DNA of 64,000 nt from Lachnospiraceae bacterium (lineage in GTDB: Bacteria > Bacillota > Clostridia > Lachnospirales > Lachnospiraceae): contig JAETON010000006.1 in NCBI GenBank assembly GCA_021771695.1, forward strand, positions 1 to 64,000. The letters run 5' to 3'. Made by a program: the position numbers and the translations under genes. Below, piece after piece: positions 8,975 through 18,350 of this stretch; position 1 is the stretch's first letter; each line of letters starts with the position of its first letter. Below the pieces are notes generated by a model. It made no database searches, was not told the DNA's origin, and saw nothing but the letters and a program-made list of their open reading frames with translations.

Positions 8975-10330
8975 ATGGAACAAAACACAATTGAAAATCC
9001 ACTGGGAAGCGAAAAAGTAACCACTCTTTTACTTCGTTTTGCAATTCCCAGTATTATCGCAATGCTGGTCAGTGCCCTGTATAACATGGTAGATCAGTTT
9101 TTTATTGGAAGAAGTGTCGGTATGCTTGGAAATGCCGCAACCAACGTTGCGTTTCCTTTAGTCATGACCTGTACTGCCATTGCTTTGATGTGTGGTATCG
9201 GCGGTGCTGCAAACTTTAACTTGTCCATGGGAAAAGGAGACAAGAAAAAAGCAGCTTCTTTTGCCGGAAATGCAATTATGATGCTGTTTTCTCTTGGAGT
9301 TATTCTCTGCATCATTACCAGAATTTTTTTGAAACCTATGATGCTTTTATTCGGTGCAACTCCAGATGTCTTAGATTATGCTTTGACTTACACCGGAATC
9401 ACCTCATTAGGCTTTCCTTTTTTAATTTTAACAACTGGAGGAACCAATCTGGTGAGAGCAGACGGCAGTCCAAAATTCTCTATGCTTTGTACACTGACCG
9501 GTGCTATTATCAATACAATTTTGGACCCTTTGTTTATTTTCAAATTCCACTGGGGTATTGCAGGTGCCGCATGGGCAACCGTCATCGGACAGGTTGTTTC
9601 AGGAATCATGGTCGCTGTCTATTTAAAACAGTTTAAAACAGTAAAATTGACACGAAATACCTTAAAACTGCATCCCGCCTATTGTGGACGAATCGTTACT
9701 CTGGGAACAGCTCCTTGTTTTAATCAGATTGCAATGATGATCGTTCAAATTGTTTTAAATAATCTGTTGACGCATTATGGAGCAGAATCATCTTATGGAA
9801 GCGATATTCCATTGGCATGTGCTGGTATTATTATGAAAGTAAGCATGATTTTCTTTTCAATTACCATCGGAATATCTCAAGGCCTGCAGCCAATTATCAG
9901 CTTTAACTATGGCGCCCAAAAATATTCCAGAGTTAAGGAAGCTTATTTAAAAGCAGCCATTTCCGCAACGGTTATCAGCACCATCGCTTTTATATTCTTT
10001 CAATTATTCCCACGGGAAATCATTGGTATTTTTGGTTCAGAGAGCGAAGCTTACTTTCAGTTTGCAGAGAAATTTTTCCGTATTTTTCTGTTTTGTACGT
10101 TTATCAACGGAATTCAGCCAATTACTTCTAATTTCTTTACAGCAATTGGAAAGGCTAACCGCGGTATTTTCATTTCTTTGACTCGTCAGATTATTTTCTT
10201 ATTGCCGCTGATGATCCTGCTTCCAATATTTTTTGGAATTGATGGAATTATGTTTGCTGCACCAATTGCGGATCTTATTGCCGCAGCATTTGCAATCATC
10301 TTTGCCATACGTGAAATTAAATCTTATTAA
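8975..10330 (+). CDS. MATE family efflux transporter
   Basis: A 451-residue multidrug and toxic compound extrusion (MATE) protein with about 12 membrane segments in two homologous halves. Family landmarks are RFAIPSIIAMLVSALYNMVDQFFIG near the N-terminus and GLQPIISFNYGA in the second half. It probably exports cationic compounds using a sodium or proton gradient; the substrate is unknown. The ORF opens at 8852, but I start at 8975: it lies 37 bases past a predicted transcription start and has a GAGG site, while 8852 has neither. Divergent from gltBD across a shared regulatory region and convergent with the surface protein. Confidence 0.92.
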   Translation: MEQNTIENPLGSEKVTTLLLRFAIPSIIAMLVSALYNMVDQFFIGRSVGMLGNAATNVAFPLVMTCTAIALMCGIGGAANFNLSMGKGDKKKAASFAGNAIMMLFSLGVILCIITRIFLKPMMLLFGATPDVLDYALTYTGITSLGFPFLILTTGGTNLVRADGSPKFSMLCTLTGAIINTILDPLFIFKFHWGIAGAAWATVIGQVVSGIMVAVYLKQFKTVKLTRNTLKLHPAYCGRIVTLGTAPCFNQIAMMIVQIVLNNLLTHYGAESSYGSDIPLACAGIIMKVSMIFFSITIGISQGLQPIISFNYGAQKYSRVKEAYLKAAISATVISTIAFIFFQLFPREIIGIFGSESEAYFQFAEKFFRIFLFCTFINGIQPITSNFFTAIGKANRGIFISLTRQIIFLLPLMILLPIFFGIDGIMFAAPIADLIAAAFAIIFAIREIKSY

Positions 10331-10337
10331 AGGAAAA

Positions 10338-10361
10338 ACCGCCGGTCAAATGACCGGCGGT
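10338..10361 (-). terminator. Terminator between MATE gene and surface protein
   Basis: ACCGCCGGTCA / TGACCGGCGGT is an 11-bp perfect stem with a minimal loop. On the minus strand it is followed by TTTTT, so it ends the surface-protein transcript. On the plus strand it could also stop MATE transcripts, though only As follow there. Confidence 0.85.
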
Positions 10362-10376
10362 AAAAAAATCTTTTCA

Positions 10377-11411
10377 CTATTCGTTATTTTTCTCTTTGCG
10401 GCGCTGCACGTATGTTGTAAGTATAGATATCATGCCAATACCGGAAAAGCCCAGCAATCCCAGCCACAAAGTCATATTTATTTCATCTCCTGTTTTTGGT
10501 GAAGCACCTGTCGATGATCCTGATTTAGACGGCTTCGTTGAAGTAGTCGTCTTCGTTGATTTTGTTGGAGTGATCGGCTTTGTTGATTCTGTTGGAGTGG
10601 TCGGCTTTGTTGATTCTGTTGACGTCGTATCCGGATCATCCGGTTTTGCTGGCATCTCTTTCCAGTTAGCTATAAAGGTAAGCTTGCCAACCGTTCCTTT
10701 GTCTACGGTAAGCGTAGAATATGTTTCTCCACCTCGCAGCTTCGATTTCACTGTTGTTCCAGTGCCCAAACTCCAGTGGGAAAACTGATAGTATTTTCCA
10801 TTATCATATACACGTGCAGGGTTTTTCAGTATAAATGAATCCTTTGCTGTGTACTGGGTAGGGTTCTTTCCTTGCGTACTGCCCACCGGAGTATTCTCCG
10901 CTGCCGTTACTGCAGACAGTCCATTTTTCGCTGCTTCCGGAGAACCTGCGGCATTTTGATAAGTAATGGTATACTTGACAGGCTGTACCAGATATGTAAC
11001 AGTATCAGGAATCTTACCCCCTGCCAGCGTACTTACTTCCCGGGGCTTTCCACTCTCATCAAGCCATGTCAGCTTCTGATAATCTTTTACTTTCTTATAA
11101 CCCTTAGTGTCTTTGCTGACCAATTCATACCCACTCTGACTTAGTTCCTTCACTGCAGCGGCATCAGGGGTTACCACCGTTTGATCCGCCTTTACATTGA
11201 TTGTCTTTACTATAGTCGGATTAACTTTTGTCTCTGTCCCGGCTTCCACAAAATTTACCGTGTGGCTGCCGTTTTTCTCTGGAGTGTAGTAGAAGATAAC
11301 ATTATAGTTTTTACCAGTACCCTCCAAAGTCAGCGTTTTGTTTGTCTGCTGCGGAATATATCCAGACTGCGCTTTTGCCGTCAAATTCAGAGTTGTATTG
11401 GAAGCATACTC
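10377..11411 (-). pseudogene. Detached C-terminal part of InlB-repeat surface protein with sortase signal
   Basis: About 344 residues in the same reading frame as the upstream ORF, cut off from it only by one TAG at 11412-11414. Contents in order: a MucBP-like beta module (SHTVNFVEAGTETKVNP), further beta-rich modules ending in an InlB-type FSHWSL / LTFIANWK repeat, a Thr/Pro/Ser spacer with 9-residue repeats, then SPKTGDE (an LPXTG-type sortase motif variant), a hydrophobic helix and a basic tail (RRKEKNNE). There is no ribosome site at the only start-like codon, TTG at 11384. Without readthrough this part would not be made and the protein would lose its wall anchor. Confidence 0.8.
10564..10617. 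repeat. 27-bp tandem repeat in the Thr/Pro spacer
   Basis: Two near-identical 27-base units (10564-10590 and 10591-10617) with a partial third encode the 9-residue period TESTKPTTP / TESTKPITP in the wall-spanning spacer. Such repeats vary in number by slippage. Confidence 0.75.
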
Positions 11412-14400
11412 CTAATCTTTTTTCTCTTCCTTTTCCAGCACATAATAGGATTCACCGCCGCTTTCAACAATTTTGTCATTGCCGGCATCAATCTGCACCT
11501 TATCAAAAGTTTTATCCTTGTCACTGTCATTTGGTTCTTTCGTAACATAATAAATATTGTAACTGTATTTCTCTTTGCTGATCTTCTCCCATTTAGCGGC
11601 AACATGCTGGTCTTCTATGATGACGGAATCAAAGTCGAATTTTTCTGCATTGTCGGCAATAGTTCCATTTTCATCCGACTTGTACCACCCTGTCAGCGTA
11701 TAGCCGTCCCGGACAGGACGAGGAATCGTACCGCTGGAAGTGAAACGTGTATTGGCGGGAATTTGTTCTTTGATACTCTCTTTGTCGCTCACCACACCGC
11801 CATTCAAATGAAATGTCACCGTATGCATCGGGGTCTCCCAAATAGCATACAAAAACATGCTGCTTCCAATATAAAAATTATCTTCTACTTGAGCCTGAGG
11901 GGCTGTAGGATCCTCCTCCTTCATTTCCCACTGCATATTAACACCCGCCGGACCAAGGCCCCAGCCTTTAAACTTCCATACTGCCGTACCATCCGGTGAC
12001 CGGTCGGGACAGACCGCTGCTGCCTCCTGGCCCTCAGGATACGTCCAGAGATACTTAGGCTTGCCATCATCCGTCCTGCTCTGGTTAGTGTCTTTATAAC
12101 CTAAATCAAAAGCATATTTCTCCTTGGTTACATACGCACCATATGGCAGATCAATATGTCCCAGTTCCACCTCGCTCTCTTGCTCCGATGCATTCGTCTT
12201 CGGTGCTATATAGGTAATCCTATACCGGTCTCTGTCATAATAGAAATAAAGATCATATGGATTATCCTCTTCACCACACGTTATGTTGCCATCTTGGTAA
12301 TCTGTTCCATCTATATCTCTGTATTTAGAAGTGTGGTCGGCATTGTCATTCGCTCTGGTCATATGGGTCCGTGCACTTGGGTTTTGTTTATTGATTGCAT
12401 TGGTAGATATTGTTTCCAACCGACGGGCAACAGCATAATAATTCGTTTTACCATTTGAGGAATACCCGCGTACCGCATAATATCGACCATCTGTATCATC
12501 ATATTTCACCGTCTTAGTATTTTCATCATAGGATACCTTCATCAAATCGGTAAATCCGTATTTTAAAAAGGCTTCATTATCCACCGGCACCAAATATAAG
12601 GTATTCTTCAACTCTGTTGAACCCTCATGAAGACTGATGGTCTTCACTCCAGTGGATGTAATATCAAGTCCCGGAACCTCGTAACAGTGGTTATACCTGT
12701 AATAACTAACATTACGCTCACTCCAGTAAGCAACCAAGTGATGCACTTTATCCGGGTTACTTGGATCCGCAATGATCTCGGCATCCATGCTGGCATAAAG
12801 ACCCATCACAGTAGCCTCGTTATAATGACTGCTGTTTCGTTTCGCCGCATCGTCCCGGTATTTCCCATCAGTAGTGGCCCAGGAAATCATATCTGCACTA
12901 TAGGTTCCATTATACGTTTCCACACTATCTATGTGTTCCGCTGACCGGGCAGCTGGCCAAACCTCCCGCAAATCTGCCCCATACTTAGCTCTAATGGTAA
13001 TCGTCTCTGGAACAGGCATGTCTTTTCCGCCGGTTATGTCTTTTGGCCGCATATAACTGTTGCTTTTGCTTACAGTAATATCTGCAGGAGATGGTTCTGT
13101 ATAATAAAACTGCAATTCACCGTCTTTTATAATCTTATCCACACTCGCAGCAAAGCTGAACCCGTTGGTCCCGTTTGCCACACAGTAATTAGATTCTGTT
13201 CCCTTCACAGTGGCTTTCCCATAGTAATGGAACTTTAGGGTGTAAATATTCCGGGTAAAGTACACATAAATCATCGTCTTACCATCCCCATTGGCGGTCG
13301 TGGTGGAATAATCCATTTCATTGCCGGTTTCATGCATAATCTCAAAGGAATGCTGCTTATAAAACTGACTGGCATCAATGGCATCCTCATCTCTTGCTTC
13401 AAAAGAAAAATTTTCTTTTACCTTCTTTTGAATTTCATCCTGTAAAACCTGATGATCATCTGCCTTCACCAAAGATCCATCGGTATCCACTTTCATGGTG
13501 AATTTACCTGCCTTGCTGTAATTGGAATTGCCGCTTTTCGCCACAGGTTCGTGGGTTTGTGGAGCATCTCCATACTCTTGATACTTCTTCTTATAATATG
13601 TTGAATTCCCTTCTTCAGATACTGTTGCCTGCACGTCATCCACTCCGGTCAAATCCTCCGTCCAGAGAACTACCGTTACCTGCGTCTTTGCCGGTTTCCA
13701 GATCGGATACAGATGCAGTGCCGGCACACCGCCTGTTTCTTTCAGTTTCGCCTTCTGTAAAAGCAGCTCAGCAGTGATTTGCAGTGTATAACCACCATTT
13801 TCATCTTTCTCAACCTTCTCGTAGTCATCCGCATCATATTCTCCATCGTCATTTGGCTTTGCATCCTTTTTCAGGTACTGCCATCCGGCAAATCTATAAC
13901 CTTTTCGTTCCGGCATTTTCATACCCTGAAAGTCAACCGAACCTCCCAAGCTAATCTGCTGTCTTTTGATATAAGTATAGTCAGTGTCAAAGATGACCCG
14001 ATAGGAGCCTGCCGCCGCATAATAAATGTCTACTGTCGTCTCAACAGCAGTAGAATCGCTTCCCGCCGTTGAAACTTTATTCTGAATCAGCTTCTGGGAA
14101 AAGCCCTTAGAAACAAGCAGTGCATAGATGCCCTCTGTCTTTGCGGAAGCTTTTGTGGTACTCCCCACACGTCCCTGCAGTTCTTCGGTATCAAGAAGGA
14201 CATAGATAACACCGCCTTCCTCCTTTGTTTGTTTGTTCTCGTTCTTTATCTGCTCTTCTGTCAAACCTGAAAGCTCTTTCGGTACCCAGTGATTCACCGT
14301 ATACCAAGTAGCATTACGCCGGTAGCTGACAGTGAGATCAAGACCATTCTCCAAGGCATTTGCCAGCTGTTTCTTGGTCAGTATCACTTTCAGTTTCGGA

Positions 14401-15485
14401 TTCACCAAGGCATTTGCACCGTGATTCTTGTCCTCATCGTGATCCTCACCACATATCGCCATTGCCGTATAGCCGTTGTCACCATCTACCGTAAGTCTGC
14501 GGGCCTCATTCCATTTCTGGTTGTACTCGGTGGAATAGATGTTCTTATAATCAGGATGCATCTGCTGTCCAGGGTTTTCCTGACGATAATAGATAATATT
14601 ACCATCAACATCTACATTAAAATCTCCACGCTCGAGTGCCTCCTTCAGTTGCTCTGGCGTTTCATTGCCTGTTGGCTTCTTCACCAAATACTGATTCAGC
14701 GGGTCTGGGTTTAACACAATACGAAAGCCTTCCACGGTAGGAATCGAACACTCCAATTCATATTTCCCATCGGCGTTTTCCTTAGGCAGCGTTTCTACAA
14801 TATCGGGCTTCGTCGCATCAATACCCGCCAGACCGCCGGTATTGGAATATTTGTATTCCATATTAATCCGAATGACGTTTGCCGGTACAAATGTGTAATC
14901 CGAAAGTTCTCCGTTGAACACTTCCCGCAAAACAGTTCCTTTGTTTTTGATGCTGTCTGCAGGCACAATCCGCCAGCCGCTTCTTACGCCATATACGATC
15001 CGCGCACCGCCTTCATGATTTTTGTCAAATGTCTTTATGGAAAGCGGCTTTGCTTCTGTTACTGTAAGCTGCTTCTTATCATAGGCAAAGTCGTTTAAAT
15101 CACATACTCCGTCCTTAAAATCCTTTTCCGTCAGTTTAATCTTTTCCTCTGTCCTGACATTCCGCCCCTTTCCGTCCACGGTAAACCGGAAATAGTGTGT
15201 CAAATGAAGAGTATAGACAGCTTTTTTTTCTTCCTCTGTCTGCTTCTTCGATTCGGTATCTTTATCCAGTGCAGGTGTTTCCTCTTTCGTATTCCTCTCA
15301 CTCTCTACGATAACAGGTATACTATCCGCAGCAGCTGCAGCAATTAAGTCTCCCCCTATACTTGTACAAAATAATACAAGACAGAGTACTGCACCGATAA
15401 TACTGCGCCATATCTTTAATCTGCTCTTTCGGCCGCATAGAAATCCAGCCGTATGGCCGCTGCTCTTCTTTGCGAAAAAATTCAT
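11412..15485 (-). CDS. InlB-repeat surface protein, N-terminal part ending at in-frame TAG
   Basis: A 1357-residue secreted protein with a long basic N-region and a hydrophobic signal segment (IIGAVLCLVLF) ending in AAAAADS. A Lys/Glu-rich linker and a large beta-rich body follow, carrying Listeria-Bacteroides (InlB B) repeats such as GYRFAGWQYL near residue 545 and DGYTLTGWY near residue 1290. These modules are typical of large adhesins of gut Firmicutes. Translation stops at a TAG (11412-11414), but the frame continues directly into the module, spacer and sortase signal at 10377-11411, so the intact gene would encode about 1700 residues. The start at 15485 has AAGGAGG 11 bases upstream; an alternative start at 15551 overlaps a leader ORF. 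GC looks higher than the flanks, hinting at transfer. Confidence 0.8.
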   Translation of the reverse strand: MNFFAKKSSGHTAGFLCGRKSRLKIWRSIIGAVLCLVLFCTSIGGDLIAAAAADSIPVIVESERNTKEETPALDKDTESKKQTEEEKKAVYTLHLTHYFRFTVDGKGRNVRTEEKIKLTEKDFKDGVCDLNDFAYDKKQLTVTEAKPLSIKTFDKNHEGGARIVYGVRSGWRIVPADSIKNKGTVLREVFNGELSDYTFVPANVIRINMEYKYSNTGGLAGIDATKPDIVETLPKENADGKYELECSIPTVEGFRIVLNPDPLNQYLVKKPTGNETPEQLKEALERGDFNVDVDGNIIYYRQENPGQQMHPDYKNIYSTEYNQKWNEARRLTVDGDNGYTAMAICGEDHDEDKNHGANALVNPKLKVILTKKQLANALENGLDLTVSYRRNATWYTVNHWVPKELSGLTEEQIKNENKQTKEEGGVIYVLLDTEELQGRVGSTTKASAKTEGIYALLVSKGFSQKLIQNKVSTAGSDSTAVETTVDIYYAAAGSYRVIFDTDYTYIKRQQISLGGSVDFQGMKMPERKGYRFAGWQYLKKDAKPNDDGEYDADDYEKVEKDENGGYTLQITAELLLQKAKLKETGGVPALHLYPIWKPAKTQVTVVLWTEDLTGVDDVQATVSEEGNSTYYKKKYQEYGDAPQTHEPVAKSGNSNYSKAGKFTMKVDTDGSLVKADDHQVLQDEIQKKVKENFSFEARDEDAIDASQFYKQHSFEIMHETGNEMDYSTTTANGDGKTMIYVYFTRNIYTLKFHYYGKATVKGTESNYCVANGTNGFSFAASVDKIIKDGELQFYYTEPSPADITVSKSNSYMRPKDITGGKDMPVPETITIRAKYGADLREVWPAARSAEHIDSVETYNGTYSADMISWATTDGKYRDDAAKRNSSHYNEATVMGLYASMDAEIIADPSNPDKVHHLVAYWSERNVSYYRYNHCYEVPGLDITSTGVKTISLHEGSTELKNTLYLVPVDNEAFLKYGFTDLMKVSYDENTKTVKYDDTDGRYYAVRGYSSNGKTNYYAVARRLETISTNAINKQNPSARTHMTRANDNADHTSKYRDIDGTDYQDGNITCGEEDNPYDLYFYYDRDRYRITYIAPKTNASEQESEVELGHIDLPYGAYVTKEKYAFDLGYKDTNQSRTDDGKPKYLWTYPEGQEAAAVCPDRSPDGTAVWKFKGWGLGPAGVNMQWEMKEEDPTAPQAQVEDNFYIGSSMFLYAIWETPMHTVTFHLNGGVVSDKESIKEQIPANTRFTSSGTIPRPVRDGYTLTGWYKSDENGTIADNAEKFDFDSVIIEDQHVAAKWEKISKEKYSYNIYYVTKEPNDSDKDKTFDKVQIDAGNDKIVESGGESYYVLEKEEKKD

Positions 15486-15547
15486 ATTTCTTGTATCCTC
15501 CTTATATTCTTGCCAGCTTACGCCTGCTTTAAGTTTTCTCCACAATT

Positions 15548-15577
15548 TCATATATTTTTATCCGAAAAGGTACGCAT
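15548..15577 (-). CDS. Possible 9-codon leader peptide upstream of the surface protein
   Basis: ATG preceded by GGGGAGG with a 7-base spacing encodes MRTFSDKNI and a TGA. The stop overlaps the in-frame upstream ATG of the surface-protein ORF (15551) as ATGA, which would allow translational coupling. The strong ribosome site is the main evidence; it could equally be a remnant. Confidence 0.35.
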   Translation of the reverse strand: MRTFSDKNI

Positions 15578-15706
15578 ACGAGTGCCTCCCCTATAAAAAA
15601 TCCAAATAAATACATTTTTATTATAATTTATCCGAACAAAAAAAGCTACCTTTTACACGCATTTTATATAATTTTCCATATGTCCATCCCATCTCCAAAA
15701 CTATAC

Positions 15707-15738
15707 AAAAAAACAGACCGGCTGTCTCAGCCGATCCG
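15707..15738 (-). terminator. Terminator of the alcohol dehydrogenase gene
   Basis: A ten-pair stem (minus strand CGGATCGGCT / AGCCGGTCTG with wobbles, loop GAGAC) is followed by seven Ts, 17 bases past the stop codon. Confidence 0.88.
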
Positions 15739-15755
15739 TTTTTCCATTACGTATT

Positions 15756-16931
15756 CTAGAATGTTACATCTTTTCCATAATAAATACATTCCAATACTTT
15801 TTCCATATCTTCTACAGAGGTTTCTCTTGGATTAGAACCTGTACATGCATCTCCTACTGCTCTTTCAGCAATCATATGTTTCTTCTCTAAGAATTCATCT
15901 TCTTTTACTCCGAAATCTTTTAAGTTAGAAACAATATGAAGGCTTGCTCTTAATTCTTTTACTGCTTTTATCAAAGAATTTGTTAATGCTTTATCTGTGA
16001 TTCCCGGCAGTCCAAGTTTTCTTGCAATCATTGCAAAACGGTCTTCACATACTTTCGCATTGAACTGAATTACATATGGAAGATAAATTGCATTGGCACA
16101 TCCATGCGGAATATGTCCTGTATCAAAAACAGCTCCTGTCTTATGAGCCAGAGAATGTACGATTCCAAGCAGTGCATTGGAAAATGCCATTCCAGCTAAG
16201 CACTGTGCAATATGCATATTTCCTCTAGCTTCCATGTCTCCTTCATAAGACGCTTTCAAATTATCAAAAATCATCTCAATTGCCTGTATTGCCAATGGAT
16301 CAGAGAATGGAGAATGAAGTCCTGCTACATATGCTTCAATTGCATGTGTCAGGGCATCCATTCCTGTATGTGCTGTCAGAGTCTGAGGCATAGTCTCTGC
16401 CAATGCAGGATCTACAATTGCAATATCTGGTGTAATCTCAAAGTCTGCCAATGGATATTTAATTCCTGCACTGTAATCTGTAATAACAGAAAATGCTGTT
16501 ACTTCTGTTGCTGTTCCGGATGTAGATGGAATTGCAATGAATTTTGCTTTATTTCTTAATTCTGGAATTGTAAACGGATCTTTGATATCATCAAATGTTG
16601 TTTCCGGATGCTCATAAAATACCCACATAGCTTTTGCAGCATCAATTGGTGATCCGCCGCCCATAGCAACAATTAAGTCCGGCTCGAATTCCCTCATTGC
16701 TTCTGCACCTTTCATTACAGTTTCTACAGATGGATCTGGCTCAATTCCTTCGATTAATTTTGTCTCAATTCCTGCTTCTTTTAAATATTCAACTACCTGA
16801 TCTACAAATCCAAAACGTTTCATGGATCCGCCGCCTAAGCAAAGAACTGCTTTCTTTCCTTTCAATGTCTTTAGAGTTTCCAGTGACCCCTCCCCAAAAT
16901 ATAGGTCTCTAGGTAATGTAAATCTTCCCAT
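15756..16931 (-). CDS. Iron-containing alcohol dehydrogenase
   Basis: A 391-residue group III (Fe-dependent) alcohol dehydrogenase. The NAD(P)-binding GGGSPIDAAKAM and the metal-site stretch (DALTHAIEAY, HSLAHKTGAVFDTGHIPHG) supply the Asp and three His iron ligands. It is closest to the butanol / 1,3-propanediol dehydrogenase branch and probably reduces aldehydes to alcohols to regenerate NAD(P)+ in fermentation; the exact substrate cannot be read. The start at 16931 is set by AAAGGAG 8 bases upstream; the longer ORF form (to 16976) overlaps an 18-bp leader palindrome. A single gene with its own promoter and terminator. Confidence 0.93.
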   Translation of the reverse strand: MGRFTLPRDLYFGEGSLETLKTLKGKKAVLCLGGGSMKRFGFVDQVVEYLKEAGIETKLIEGIEPDPSVETVMKGAEAMREFEPDLIVAMGGGSPIDAAKAMWVFYEHPETTFDDIKDPFTIPELRNKAKFIAIPSTSGTATEVTAFSVITDYSAGIKYPLADFEITPDIAIVDPALAETMPQTLTAHTGMDALTHAIEAYVAGLHSPFSDPLAIQAIEMIFDNLKASYEGDMEARGNMHIAQCLAGMAFSNALLGIVHSLAHKTGAVFDTGHIPHGCANAIYLPYVIQFNAKVCEDRFAMIARKLGLPGITDKALTNSLIKAVKELRASLHIVSNLKDFGVKEDEFLEKKHMIAERAVGDACTGSNPRETSVEDMEKVLECIYYGKDVTF

Positions 16932-16973
16932 AACAATTTCTCCTTTATAATGCAGAACAATTCTTTTAAAATC

Positions 16974-16991
16974 CAATGGAATCTTCCATTG
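16974..16991. promoter_or_regulatory. 18-bp perfect palindrome in the adh leader
   Basis: CAATGGAA-TC-TTCCATTG lies between the predicted transcription start (about 17000) and the ribosome site. It could be an operator or an RNA hairpin; it does not match the Rex or catabolite-control consensus that I know. Confidence 0.5.
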
Positions 16992-17006
16992 AACAGCTAC
17001 AACTAC

Positions 17007-17035
17007 ATTATATATTTTCGTTAAAATTTTATCAA
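17007..17035 (-). promoter_or_regulatory. Sigma-A promoter of the alcohol dehydrogenase gene
   Basis: Minus-strand TTGATA, 17-base spacer, TATAAT, located between queC and the adh gene. Confidence 0.8.
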
Positions 17036-17074
17036 TATATTTCGTGATTTTTTACAAAAATTTTATAATTCTTT

Positions 17075-17740
17075 TTATTTTTTGTTGCGAATTTCTAAAT
17101 ATTCGTTTAAACCCCTTTTTCTTAATTTACAGGCCGGACACTCGCCGCATCCATCTCCCATAACACCATTGTAACATGTCAGGGTTTCATTTCGGATAAT
17201 ATCAAATACTCCCAGCTTATCTGCCATTTCCCATGTTTCTTTCTTATCAATCCACATCATAGGTGTAATCACTTCAAATTCAAAGTCCATTGCCAGTGTA
17301 AGCGTTGTTTCCAAGGAAGAAATGAACACATGACGACAATCCGGGTAACCGCTGAAATCACTTTGAGAAACTCCCGTAACCAAGACATGTATATTTCTTT
17401 GCTTTGCAAAAACTGCTGCAAATGTCAAAAACAGCATATTTCTTCCATCCACAAATGTATTGGGAGTTCCGGTTTCCGGGGCATCGTGATCTACCTCCAT
17501 ATCCGTTCTTGTCAATGCATTCGGTGCAAGCTGATTCAAAAGCCCCATATCAAGTATATGATGTTCTACGTTATATTTTTCACAAATTTTTTTGGCACAT
17601 TCAAGCTCCAAGGAATGTCTTTGCCCATAATTAAAAGAAAGAGCAATCACTTCATCATATTTCTGTTTTGCCCAAAATAAACACGTTGTACTATCCTGTC
17701 CGCCGCTGAACACGACCACTGCTTTTGTTGGTTTACTCAT
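17075..17740 (-). CDS. queC: 7-cyano-7-deazaguanine synthase
   Basis: A 221-residue ATP-dependent ligase that converts 7-carboxy-7-deazaguanine to preQ0 in queuosine synthesis. The PP-loop [10 protein letters not shown] is at the N-terminus. A C-terminal zinc site ([10 protein letters not shown] plus an upstream Cys in LTCYNGVMG) matches the family. ATG at 17740 is preceded by AAAGGAAAG; the longer ORF to 17785 runs into folE. Last gene of queD-queE-folE-queC, all under the preQ1 riboswitch upstream of queD. Confidence 0.96.
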   Translation of the reverse strand: MSKPTKAVVVFSGGQDSTTCLFWAKQKYDEVIALSFNYGQRHSLELECAKKICEKYNVEHHILDMGLLNQLAPNALTRTDMEVDHDAPETGTPNTFVDGRNMLFLTFAAVFAKQRNIHVLVTGVSQSDFSGYPDCRHVFISSLETTLTLAMDFEFEVITPMMWIDKKETWEMADKLGVFDIIRNETLTCYNGVMGDGCGECPACKLRKRGLNEYLEIRNKK

Positions 17741-17754
17741 ATTTCTTTCCTTTC

Positions 17755-18342
17755 TTATTTCCCTGCCTGCATCATAAAATGCCACTTTAATGTATCGTCT
17801 GTTTCAAAAGCACCTCTGAAAGTTGTCGTTACTGTTTTTGCATTCTGTTTCTTGATGCCTCTTGCACTCATGCAGCTATGACATCCTTCAATATAGACAG
17901 CTGCATCACTGCATTCTGCAACCTCCATAATAATCTCTGCAATATCGCTGCCGATTCTCTCCTGCAGCTGAAGCCGTTTTCCTACCATATCACAGATTCT
18001 TGCAATTTTACTTAACCCAAGCACCTTATCCTTTGGAAGATAAGCCACTGACACTTTCATGTCATACATTAGTGCCATATGATGTTCACAATAACTATAT
18101 ATATCAATATCCTTTACAATGACCATATCTTTATGATTCTTAACAGTCAAATCATCCTCAAAAGTTTTTGAAAACATCTTTGCAATCTCATGATTGCTGT
18201 AATTCATCCCCTCAAAAACTTCTTCATACATCCTTGCCACTCGATCTGGAGTCTCTTTAAGACCTTCCCGATCCGGGTCATCCCCCAGAGCAATAAGAAT
18301 GCCTTTTACATGTTCTTTGACTGCTTCTTTATCGATTGCCAT
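17755..18342 (-). CDS. folE: GTP cyclohydrolase I
   Basis: A 195-residue enzyme that turns GTP into 7,8-dihydroneopterin triphosphate, the first step for both folate and queuosine precursors. Zinc ligands are Cys85 (YCEHH), His88 and Cys157 ([11 protein letters not shown]). Its position between queE and queC shows it feeds QueD here rather than being simply a folate gene. Complete, normal length, 14 bases from queC. Confidence 0.97.
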   Translation of the reverse strand: MAIDKEAVKEHVKGILIALGDDPDREGLKETPDRVARMYEEVFEGMNYSNHEIAKMFSKTFEDDLTVKNHKDMVIVKDIDIYSYCEHHMALMYDMKVSVAYLPKDKVLGLSKIARICDMVGKRLQLQERIGSDIAEIIMEVAECSDAAVYIEGCHSCMSARGIKKQNAKTVTTTFRGAFETDDTLKWHFMMQAGK

Positions 18343-18350
18343 AATTCCTC

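Noticed and set aside
10396..10788. Plus-strand ORF of 130 codons with Val/Asp repeats
   Set aside because: It is the antisense reading of the Thr/Pro repeat and neighbouring modules of the surface protein.
11412..11414. Pyrrolysine or other recoding of TAG in the surface protein
   Set aside because: No pyl genes or recoding element are visible and no other gene in the window uses an internal TAG; a point mutation is simpler.
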